Part shown: in pieces, positions 11,017 through 20,474 of the stretch | Layout: the number at the start of each line of letters is the position of its first letter | Numbering within the stretch: the first letter of the stretch is position 1 | Source: Neovahlkampfia damariscottae | Taxonomy: Eukaryota > Heterolobosea > Selenaionea > Neovahlkampfiida > Neovahlkampfiidae | Reading direction: 5' to 3' | Length of the DNA: 64,000 bases | NCBI GenBank assembly: GCA_016618085.1 | Contig: JABLTG010000001.1 | Location: forward strand, 127,461 to 191,460 | Made by a program: the position numbers and the translations under genes | Notes under the pieces: generated by a model | Told to the model about the DNA's origin: nothing | The model's database searches: none | The model's input: the letters and a program-made list of their open reading frames with translations, nothing else

Positions 11017-13116
11017 TCATTTTTTTATTTTATTCAACTTCTCCATTTTCTGAGTTATGGAATCTTTAACAATTTCTTTTTTATTCAAATATTCTTTGTT
11101 TTTATCATTTACATCTTGTGATTGCTCAATTTCTTCATCAATTTTTGAATAAACATCTGTGTGAAAAAAAAAGTTAGTGAGAATGGGAATCGAACTTGTC
11201 AATTCATTCAAGATGTGATACTGTGAAACTTCATCTTTAATTTTTTCTGAAAAAGAAAAACTTGTGGAAAAGCATTTTTTCGAAGACACAAAATCATTCA
11301 TTTGCCAATAAACTTTACCTAAATGAAATAATGTTTGTGCACTCAATTGAGTACATTTAATTTCATTATCATTCTTTACCAAACAATTTTTAATGTGATT
11401 TCTAAATAGAATTAAAAAAAAATAGTTATTACAATGCTTCATTCAATGCATTACTTGAAAAACATAAATTTCCTTTAACCAAAGAAATAGCGCATGACAG
11501 ACCTAATATTGAATTACATTCTTGTTGTTGATTCATTGAATTTAATATATCAAACATCTTATGAATAGTTAATGAATATGTTTTTATACTTTTTCTTTTT
11601 GTTGTTGATTCATTGTTGGTATTTCAGATATCATTTGAAATATTTGTGCCCATGCTTTTAATTCAATAGAGGCAGTATCATCATTAATAATTTTTTGTAA
11701 TTTTTTTGTTTCTTTTCCTGTTGAAATATTAAAAATACCACAAAGTAAATTCAAGTTATGAACATATTCTTCTTATTTAATAGATCATTTCACTTACGCT
11801 CTTGTAAATGTGGATATCTTTCTAATAATTGTTTAGTTTCATTAATTGATTTAGTTGCTGATATCCAATCTGATTTCATTAAATTTCCAATAATTTGATA
11901 TTCCAAAACAAAGAAATCAAAACTCAATAAAATCAAAGTCTCATTATTTGATTCAGAATTGAATTTATAACCGGAATTAATAAAATTCAATAAAGGTTTA
12001 AATCTCTTTTGTATCAACTATAAACTGTAAATGATTGAATTCACTTACATTCTTTGTTAAATCAATTTTTTGTTGTGCATTTTTCATTTGACCTGTGCAA
12101 GTATAATAAGAAAGACTTAAACAATGTGAGATGATGATCATCCAAGTTGGTTTCATCCATTCAAATGCATACTTTGTTTTTGAATCTAATTTCACCAATT
12201 GATGTAAATAAAACTCCAAACTTTTGATAGTAACACTTAATTCTCGAAATTGATTGATTTGAATTAATCTCATTGATTCAATCATTAAATAATTCACAAC
12301 AAGATATATCTATTTAAAAAATATTTAAATACATGAATTTAAAAACCAAATTTGAATCAGTTAGTTGTTTTAATTCTGTTGATATGTTTAATTCAAATTT
12401 TTCAAATGTTTCTTTTGATTTCTTGAGGTATTTTTGAGCATGATTCATTTGAAATCTTTGTAATGATATTTGTGATGATATTAAACAATAAACTAACTTC
12501 ATTTTAAAATCATTTCTTTCATGAGCTTCTTCTTCTCCTTCTGAAATGAAATTAAAAAATGCATCATCGTTTTTGCTGTAATGAAGAGTGGAAATTAATC
12601 TTAAACGAAAAAAGTCTTTCCATAATTGTGATAATCTTGGTTTTCATAAATATTTGTTTTCTTACGATTCTTCAAATCCTTTTTTTAATATTTTTTTGCA
12701 TAAAATTGGTTCTTGTAAGTTTTGATAGACTTCAGCTAAATTAGCATATATTTCCATTCTTAAAGGTTGGTTTTCCTATTTATTTTTTAACAGTTTTCTG
12801 TTTTTCTTACGAAACTGATTATTTTCATGCTCTTTTTTTAAATTTTTAATTTTTTTTGTTTTACTGCGTTTTCCAGATGAAATCTCGCTCTTTCATAATT
12901 TATTGTATATTTTATCAATATTTTTGATAAACGAAGTAATATTTTCAATTGAATTTCAGTATGACGAGTAAAATCATAAGTGGATATGCATCCTTCTAAT
13001 GCAGCAATACATTCCTTTACGTATCCTTTTTGGAGAAGTTCTTCTGATACACCCATAACAGCTATTGTTTTAATGACGACTTTGGGCTCACCTAAAATTG
13101 TTTTTGGGCAGTTCAT
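11017..13116 (-). CDS. MAU2: MAU2/Scc4-like cohesin loader subunit
   Basis: Nine exons join in frame (introns 12832-12864, 12776-12810, 12600-12665, 12310-12346, 12018-12048, 11772-11797, 11558-11589, 11402-11432) to give 602 residues; human MAU2 has 613. The protein is an all-helical TPR-like array without Cys/His or catalytic motifs. Two segments follow animal MAU2 closely: YERARFHLENA in the N-terminal array, matching the EQARSHLEKA region, and FEWMKPTWM followed by GQMKNAQQKIDLTKN, matching the FHWLPKEHM/LEKAQKYTDKAL region. In the known complex MAU2 binds Scc2/NIPBL and loads cohesin on chromatin; no partner gene lies in this window. Exon 2 is only 21 nt. The intron at 11772-11797 has a NAGNAG acceptor, so it may be 26 or 29 nt. 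Start ATG 13116 has a CCAAT box about 45 nt upstream. Confidence 0.72.
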
Positions 13117-13428
13117 TTTTTTTCTCTATTCACCGCCAAAATGTTAGTTTTGTGAGTTGACCAATCAAGTCATGTTGATGAAGAAAAAAATTGTTCAGAA
13201 TACTAGGACAAGGTGTTTTCATTGTGAATCAATTGAAAGATTGTGAATTGATTTTTTTCATCAGATGTTTTCCAAAACAAAACATCAAATTTATGTTTGA
13301 AAAGAAAATGAAAAAAAAAATAATGGGTAAAGTGAGTTTCATAAATGGAAGAAAATTGAGTTTTATTTTGAACTTTTTTCATTGAACTATTTGATTCGTC
13401 CATTTGATACAACAAACCAAAAACAAGA
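13117..13428. promoter_or_regulatory. divergent intergenic region with CCAAT box at 13161-13165
   Basis: The 312-bp spacer separates the MAU2 start (minus) from the small plus-strand gene at 13429. The only clear signal is gaccaatcaag at 13159-13169, 45 nt from the MAU2 ATG. A weak plus-strand reading from ATG 13172 exists but looks like low-complexity shadow. Confidence 0.45.
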
Positions 13429-13638
13429 ATGAATTTGAGTGTAAATACAAAACTGACTTTAAGATCTTTATTTTATGGCTTCACCTTTTCTACTGCATTA
13501 TTTTATGGTTTTTATAAATTCAACGGAGTTCCTTCTGAAAAAATGCTGAAATTTTTAAAAGAACAAGATGAAACAAATAAACAATTCAAAAAAGAAAAAG
13601 AAGAATTAGCAGAAAAAGAGAAAAAAGAAAATAATTAA
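13429..13638 (+). CDS. small single-pass membrane protein, unrecognised
   Basis: A 69-residue protein. Residues about 8-30 form one hydrophobic helix preceded by basic residues (LTLRSLFYGFTFSTALFYG), followed by a highly charged Lys/Glu helix ending EKEKKENN. This shape is common for small mitochondrial inner-membrane or assembly proteins, but I see no family motif. Its TAA stop overlaps the stop of the convergent enzyme gene: the four bases TTAA at 13635-13638 serve both. No CCAAT box is close to the ATG. Confidence 0.55.
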   Translation: MNLSVNTKLTLRSLFYGFTFSTALFYGFYKFNGVPSEKMLKFLKEQDETNKQFKKEKEELAEKEKKENN

Positions 13639-16600
13639 ATTTTATTTTCAAGCCATTTCAAAGTATTATGAACAATTTTTTCAGATAATTTTGGACATTC
13701 AATATTTGAACCTGAAAGTAATTTTTTTGTGTTAGAAACATCATAAAGTTTTTCGTTCATATTCGGAAAACCATAAACAAACATCGGAAGTGAAGGATAT
13801 AGAATGTTTTCTTTTGGTAATTCTTGATTCATTTTTTCAAACCATTTTTGAGGTGATAATTGTTCTAAGTTAATTCCATAACTTTCTATTGCATTATATA
13901 ATTCAACAATGGTGAAATTTGATTCATTTAAATTCACCAAATGGAATTTAATTAATTTGAAGGCATTTTCTCTTTCAGTTGTGGTTATATGAACAATTGC
14001 TTTGCTTACATAGTCCACAGGTGACATATCAATTGATGATTTTCCTTCAGGTACTATTTTCATTTTTGTGATTCCAACTAAAAATCTGATGAACCAATCA
14101 ATTGTATTTGAACTTCCTAATTCACTTTCTGAAGAAATCAAACCAGGTCGAAATATTGAAACAGGAACTCCTTTACTACCTGCTTTTTCGATTAATTGCT
14201 CTGCTACCCATTTTGATTTTTCATATCCACCCCTAATCAATTCAAAATGATTTTCTGGAAATTGTGTCTCTTCATTGATCGTTTGGAAACCATCAGTGAC
14301 TAAAACTCCAATGGTTGAAATATAATGAACTGGTTTTAATTTAAATCCAGTTGCTAATTTCAATATTTCAATTGTTCCAAAGACATTTGCTGGTTTATGA
14401 TCTTCATATGAATAGATAGAATTGACCAATGAACCATTATGATAAATAACATCAATTAAAATTTGGTATCCATTAAATGCTTGTTTTTCCATTCCAAAAT
14501 TTTCTTTTGATAAATCTCCTGGAACCACTAAAATTCTTGATTCGTCATCTTTTGACAATTCAATGTTCATTTTTTTCACATTTTGAAGTATTCTTTGAAT
14601 CCCAATTTCATTGTTTTTTGAGCGGACTAAACAATGAATTTTTGTATTTTTGTGTCTACTCAAAAGCTCTTTTAAGAGAAATACACCCAAGAACCCAGTG
14701 ACACCTGTCAAAAGGATGTTTTTTACATCTTCTACCTTAACAATTGTTTTATTATTTGGTAAAGTAATTTGATCAATTAATTTCAAATCTTCTTTATAAT
14801 TAGATTCTTTTTTCTCCATATTTGATGAAGATTTTATCAATTTGATGATGTCTTCCATTGTCATATTTTCATTTGTAAATATACTTGCTTGTAAATCAAC
14901 TTTCAACTTTTGTTTCAGCAAAGTGGATACTTTAGAAGCTGTCAATGAATCACCTCCAATCTGTTTGAATGTTGATTCTTTATTTGGTGTTGACATTCCA
15001 AGACATGAAAAAATTGATTGGATAATATCATCCTCAGATGATTTTTCTTCAAGGTCATCATAAATTTTTCTCATTGGTTTTTTATAGAACTTATTCAATG
15101 TAGCTCTTGCAATTTTGTTTGATGATGTCATTTTTCCATTGTCGCTAGTGAATTTTTCAGTTTCAATAATAATATCAAAAGGGATTTCGTAAGCCGGTTT
15201 TTTAGCTTCCAATCCAATATCAGTAATTTCTTGAATTAATTTCTTTTTCAAAGTTTCACATTTTGAAAGATCATATCCAAGATCAATATTCTCAGATTTA
15301 GCCCATAAATTAACAGTTTCCATTTTTGGAACTACAACTGCAAGTACAAATGTTGCCAATGAGTCTCCATAAACAAATATTTGATCAATAAACTTGGAAT
15401 CTAAGTATAATAATTCAAGTGGTTCGGGTGCAACAAACTCTCCTTGAGCTAATTTGAAAAAACTTTTTTTTCGATCAATGATTGTGTATCTTCCATTTTC
15501 ATTCAATTGACCAATATCTCCTGTTTTATACCATAATTCACCATCAATTTCACAGATCAACTCTTTTGTTTTTTCTTCATCTTTATAATATCCACCAATA
15601 CAATCTTTTGATTGTACACAAATCTCTCCTCTCGGCGGAGTACCATTTGCAAAATAGTTTAAATCTGGAACATCAACTAGTTTCACTTTTACACCTTCAA
15701 ATAAATGTTTGTCATTATCTCCAGAACTGGAAACAAGAAATATTGAACCACATTCAGTACTTGCATAACCATTCCAAACACCACATTGTGTGAAACAATC
15801 TCTTAAAAATTGAACCACCTCAGGAGCTGTGGGAGCTCCACCAACAGTAATTCCTTTGATTCTACGCCCAAATGTTGTTGAAAATTCCCTAAGCACTTCT
15901 TTTTCATCAAATTTTTGACCTGATGTTTTCATTAAAGTCAATGTTTGTTGATATTCTTTATAAAGGCGATTGAATAGACGAGGTGTTGAGCTCAACATAC
16001 AAGGTTCAAGTAATTTCAAATCTTCAAAAATTCTTCCAATATCACCTGAGTAAATACCAATTTTTCCTCCATTCATTATGGTAGTTGTCACATTGTTTCT
16101 GTCACTTGGATGATCAAGTGGAGAGAAAGATGAACAAACTAAAGGATGATATCCCCAGTATTCTGTGAGAATCCCTTTTAGATATTTATCCTCCATGATC
16201 ATTGCTCCTTTTGGATTTCCAGTTGATCCACTTGTATACACAATTGTTCTCAAATCGTTTGGTTCAATTGGCACAATATCATGAATATTCTTCTTTCCTA
16301 ATTTCATTAAATCGGCAAGACACATGAGTTGAACTTTTGATTTCTTCAAGAATGCATTTGTTTCATTTGAATATTTCTTAGATAAAGGTTCCATTTGAAT
16401 TATATATTTCACACTTGGTGTTTGACAACAAGCTTCTATTAACTTTTCAGTTACCTCTTCAGAACAAACAATAGCGAAACATTCAGCATTATTGATCGTC
16501 GAAATTCCACCTGAAAGATCATCAACTAAAAATCTAGTTCTTGCAAGAGGAACAGAAACCATTCCATTATAAACACAAGCCCAATCAGTTACAAACCATT

Positions 16601-17395
16601 CTGTTCTATTAATTGAACAAATTCCAACAAAACCACGTTTTTTATGAACTTTTGAGTTCAATTTGGTTAAACCACATGCTGTAGCTTGAAGTTGATCCCA
16701 AATTTCTTTAAAAGTTTGAAATTTATATTTTCCGATGATTTTTTGACCTTTGAAATTATTTTTAATTCTTTCACCTAAACAAGGTCTGTCACTGTAATTG
16801 GTAAAAGCTCTTTTTAATGTATCAGCTGAAGAATCTCCAGTGGTTAACCAATGCATGTAACCCTGATGCTTTCTCATTGCTGTTATTTGAAGTTCATGGT
16901 TAAATTCATTTTCATGTTCATCTCTCCATTGTTGTTCACTTTTTTTAATGAAACAAGGATGACAAATATTAAAACTCTCTTGTGTCGGGCATTCTGTGCA
17001 ATGATAACGGCAAACAAAAACTGATATTTTAACTTGACATGATATACAGTTCCAATATGTTTGTTTGTAATAAGCATCGTATTTGCTTGGAAGGTAAAGA
17101 CTTGAAAAAATGTCTGTCAAAAAAATCTTGTTGTTTACTTTTTTTCTTTATCATATTTTACATAAGAGTAATAAGATATTGGTATGAATCCTTTTTTATT
17201 TGAGTTTGTTTTTCTGGCAATGGCCCAACCGTTGTGACCTTGAGGATGAAAAAAATGAATTTTGTTTTTACCTTCTTCTTCAATGAAGACCAATTCATTA
17301 TTATCACAACTCATTTGATTTTTCCCACCTGATTTAAAATCAGCAATCATTTTGGCATGGTGCCTCACCAAAAAAGTTGGTGCTTTGTTGGACAT
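13635..17395 (-). CDS. SH3-ZZ-adenylation-PCP-thioester reductase (carboxylic acid reductase-like)
   Basis: Two exons, intron 17101-17138, 1240 residues. The downstream frame lacks an early ATG; the short upstream exon supplies it and stays in phase. Order: SH3-like domain (about 1-86), ZZ-like zinc finger (about 100-150, CxxC pairs plus HPCF), an acyl-CoA-synthetase-type adenylation domain with YTSGSTGNPKG and the YASTE motif, a carrier domain with the phosphopantetheine serine in IGGDSLTASK, and a reductase of the thioester-reductase (SDR) family with TGVTGFLG and GYEKSKW. The last three are the carboxylic acid reductase order: acid activated with ATP, held on the carrier arm, then released by NADPH reduction as aldehyde or alcohol. 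The substrate, perhaps a fatty acid, is inference. SH3 plus ZZ on such an enzyme is unfamiliar to me. A CCAATCAAAAT box stands 9 nt before the ATG. Confidence 0.88.
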
Positions 17396-17404
17396 TCAAT
17401 TTTG

Positions 17405-17409
17405 ATTGG
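17405..17409 (-). promoter_or_regulatory. CCAAT box 9 nt before the ATG of the reductase-like gene
   Basis: Gene strand reads ACCAATCAAAATTGAATG. It fits the start-proximal CCAAT pattern seen across the window and supports the SH3 exon as the true first exon. Confidence 0.65.
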
Positions 17410-17533
17410 TAAAAGAAAATCGGAGAATTTAAAAAAAAATAGAGTAAAAAAAAAATTCATAAAACTGCAGATTCAATAAAAAAAAATACTCTTTGAACTA
17501 GCCAATCATTTCAAGTTTCTATTCAAATTTGTA

Positions 17534-18406
17534 ATGTGGAGGTCAATTGTCAACAACAAAAAATTTTACTCCACCTTGACCAAAAGATATGATCAATATA
17601 ACCTGTTTATTTCCAGTCATTTGAATAAAAACAATGTGAATGAAGCCATAGATTTATTTACAGAGATGTGCCATAATAACATGGTTCCTACAGACATAAA
17701 TGCAAGAAAATTAATATCCAAATCAATAAGTCATAACTTTTCGAGATTAGATTCTATTTTATATTTATTTCATCAAAACAAAATTGAAATAACACCTCAA
17801 CATTATTTGTTAATTTCAAAGCATTATTTAGCACAGAAAGAATATGAAAAATTATATCAATTGACTTTATTTTTGATTAATGAACAAAAAACTATTTCTT
17901 TTGATGCTTTAAAAGTTTTAATAGAAAAGTTTTTTGTTAATGAAAAAGAAAAATCACTTCATCTATTTGATGTGTTAATTGAAAATGACTATGAAATCGA
18001 ATTTGATATTAAGATGAAATTTATTGATGAATTACTAAAATTAAAAGATATAGAAAGATTTGAAAGTATTTTTTCATTAATTCTTGATAAAAATCAAATT
18101 GGAAATTTAGATAACCTATGGAGCTTATTACTTTCACATAATCAATTAAAGTATATCGAGAAATTATTGAACTATATGATTGAAAGAAAAATAGAACCTG
18201 ATTCAGTTCTATTATCATCATTTTTATTGATATTGTTGCCAAAGGAGTCTGAGAAAACAATGAGTTTTGTCGATGAAATGTTTCACCAAGGAATGAACAT
18301 CAATTCAATCATTTTTGACTCTTTGGAATCTTATTTTTTAAAAAACAGATCATTTTCTACATTGAATAAATTAAAAAAAATTCGAACTGAACAAGAAAAT
18401 CAATAA
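17534..18406 (+). CDS. pentatricopeptide-repeat-like protein, probably mitochondrial
   Basis: Single exon, 290 residues. The N-terminus MWRSIVNNKKFYSTL is basic, hydroxylated and free of acidic residues, as expected of a mitochondrial presequence. The rest is helical hairpins with PPR-like phrases (NEAIDLFTEMCHNNMVPTDIN, MIERKIEPDSVLLSSFL, VDEMFHQGMNINSIIFDSL). PPR proteins bind organelle RNA; the target is unknown. The start is the first ATG after GCCAATCATTTC, about 40 nt upstream. The stop lies 17 nt before the next gene on the same strand. Confidence 0.7.
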   Translation: MWRSIVNNKKFYSTLTKRYDQYNLFISSHLNKNNVNEAIDLFTEMCHNNMVPTDINARKLISKSISHNFSRLDSILYLFHQNKIEITPQHYLLISKHYLAQKEYEKLYQLTLFLINEQKTISFDALKVLIEKFFVNEKEKSLHLFDVLIENDYEIEFDIKMKFIDELLKLKDIERFESIFSLILDKNQIGNLDNLWSLLLSHNQLKYIEKLLNYMIERKIEPDSVLLSSFLLILLPKESEKTMSFVDEMFHQGMNINSIIFDSLESYFLKNRSFSTLNKLKKIRTEQENQ

Positions 18407-18416
18407 AAATTTTTAT

Positions 18417-18421
18417 CCAAT
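18417..18421 (+). promoter_or_regulatory. CCAAT box 2-5 nt before the RCC1/EGF gene start
   Basis: The sequence CCAATCAATGATG places the box 2 nt from the first and 5 nt from the second ATG, just after the preceding gene's stop. Confidence 0.6.
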
Positions 18422-18423
18422 CA

Positions 18424-20194
18424 ATGATGTTACGAAAAAGTTTTGGTGTTATATTGATCATTTCACTGTTTCTGGACACCTGTCAATTCAAACAATTTAA
18501 TATTTATGGATCAGGAAATAATAAAGTAAAACAAAAAAAACACCTAACTTTCTTTGAAGAACCATTTGATAACAACAAAAGTTTGAAAAAATTTTTTAAT
18601 GTTTGAGACAAATTTAAACACAATCAAAACTCCTTTTGGTGTGTTTGATGATATTGAAGTTGAAATAGCAGGTGGTGGTTTATTTCACACAGTTCTATTA
18701 TTGTCCAATGGAACAATTTGTACATTAGGTAGTGGATTGGTAAAATTCTTGAAAATTTAATAAAAAAATGAACAGTATGGTAATCATGGTTTGGGTCATG
18801 AAATTATGATTAAATCCGTGACTTGCATCATGAGTAAAAAAATTATTGATTTTTCATCTGGTGATTATCACAATTTGATCATTGAAGAGGGTGGAAACGT
18901 AATGTCATTTGGATGGAATTTTTATGGTCAATTAGGCTTAAGTGATAATACCAATCGCTTGATTCCAGTTGAAATATCAACAATGAAGAACATTGTAAAA
19001 GTAGGTTGCGGAACAGGTTTCACCTTATTATTAAATAAAAAAGGAATAATACATTCTTGTGGAAAAAATACAGTAACTCCTGTCTATTTTTTAACTTGCA
19101 TTGAATATTAGGATGGGGAATTAGGTTTAAAATTGTCGTCTGTTATGGTCACCACTCCACAAAGAATTAACATTACGCAAGAAATCAAAACAATGAGTTG
19201 CGGTTTTTATCATTCTTTAATTTTGTTAAAAGACAAAAGGGTGATGTCTTTTGGTAGAAATCAAGTTTGTTCAATTTTCAATTGACCAATAATTTAGTTT
19301 GGTGAATTAGGTTTAGGATTTCGAGATGGAAAAATAAATTATCCACACCTCATATCAGGAATTAATAGTGTTGATGATATTTCAGCTGGTAAGGAGATGT
19401 CATTGATAATAAGTCAAGGTTTTGTTCTTTCGTTTGGAAACAATAAAGTAAGAATATCCTTCATTTATTTTCAACAGGATGGTCAAATAGGGCAAGGATC
19501 CGTTGAATATTTGGATATTCCAAATCTAATTCAGTCAACAAATAATATTGTGAAGATACAATCTGGAGCTGGTGGATCATTCGTATTGGATGAAAAGAAA
19601 GTTTTATTTGCATTTGGGAAAAATGAATTTGGTGAATTAGGGTTGGGAGATTACACATCCAGATTCGTTTCAACTCAGTTGAAAATCCAATCAATTTCGA
19701 AAATGAACACTGGAATGGGATCTCAGAACTTTTTGTTTCAATGTACCAAAAATTCAACTGAATGCGAATGCCCAAAGGGTTATTTCGGAAGAGATTGTAA
19801 TTTAATTCAATGTCCAGATAATAATTCAACATTTTGTGCTTTTAATTCGGGAACATGCATGAATGGTTCTTGTATTTGTAATTCCACTTATTTCGGTCCA
19901 AATTGTTATGACACCACATGTTTTGGAAAAATGGAAGATGATAAAACCGTTTGCAGTTCCAATGGAATTTGTTCTTCATTTGATCACTGTATTTGCAATG
20001 GTCTTTATTATGGAAATAGATGTCAGTTTTTCATACTCACTGAAAGAGATATCATTTTGATTGCATTTGGATTTGGTGTGTTAGCTGTTTTGATTTTGAT
20101 GTCATTTGCTCCATTCTTTTTGTTGAAACCAACATGCTTCCTAATTCACAAGGTAAGACATCATTTTTTTGAAACAACAAATATGAATAAATAA
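18424..20194 (+). CDS. secreted-side RCC1-repeat/EGF-like type I membrane protein
   Basis: Six exons in frame (introns 18526-18607, 18740-18775, 19073-19111, 19265-19297, 19448-19477) give 516 residues, and every exon is a multiple of three. A signal peptide (FGVILIISLFLDTC) is followed by about five or six RCC1/BLIP-II-type blades with repeated G-x-N/G-x-x-G-x-L-G phrases (GWNFYGQLGL, GRNQFGELGLG, GKNEFGELGLG). Then come Cys-rich EGF-like modules (CECPKGYFGRDC, CICNSTYFGPNC, CICNGLYYGNRC), one transmembrane helix (ILIAFGFGVLAVLILMSF) and a short basic tail. RCC1 propellers are usually nuclear or cytosolic, so an extracellular one fused to EGF modules suggests a surface adhesion or receptor role (inference). 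All introns are phase 0, one per blade boundary. The C-terminus assumes the last possible donor (20152) is not used. Confidence 0.82.
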
Positions 20195-20268
20195 AGAATT
20201 TTTCATTGAAATTACACCTCAGTATGACCACAAAAGTTGTACACGAAAAAAGGAAAAACAAAAAAGAT

Positions 20269-20341
20269 CTCCTCCACTTGGGTTCGAACCAAGGACCTGT
20301 AGGTTAACAGCCTAACGCGCTACCGACTGCGCCATGGAGGA
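20269..20341 (-). tRNA. tRNA-Asn (anticodon GTT)
   Basis: A 73-nt cloverleaf. The acceptor stem pairs 20335-20341 with 20270-20276, discriminator G at 20269. The D arm has GCGC stems, the anticodon loop CTGTTAA has anticodon at 20306-20308, and the T arm loop is TTCGAAC. The top pair of the anticodon stem (27-43) is a T-C mismatch; other stems pair fully. No intron. The internal A and B boxes are intact. Confidence 0.97.
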
Positions 20342-20447
20342 TCTGTTGTTATTGTAAGTAACAACAAAATAACAATACTGTATGCTACTCCAAATAAATC
20401 TCTTTTTTTTTTCTTAGTTGTTTTGTGATTTGCTAGTTTAATTTAGA

Positions 20448-20452
20448 CCAAT
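20448..20452 (+). promoter_or_regulatory. CCAAT box upstream of NAD synthetase
   Basis: gaccaatcat lies 22 nt before ATG 20475, which opens a 14-nt first coding exon. The box supports that start. Confidence 0.5.
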
Positions 20453-20474
20453 CATTTGTCAAACCAGTTGAGGG

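Noticed and set aside
13172-13385. Plus-strand reading behind gaccaatcaag, optionally spliced, upstream of the small gene at 13429
   Set aside because: Composition is Lys/Phe low-complexity, the CCAAT box is better explained by the divergent MAU2 gene, and no protein feature supports it.
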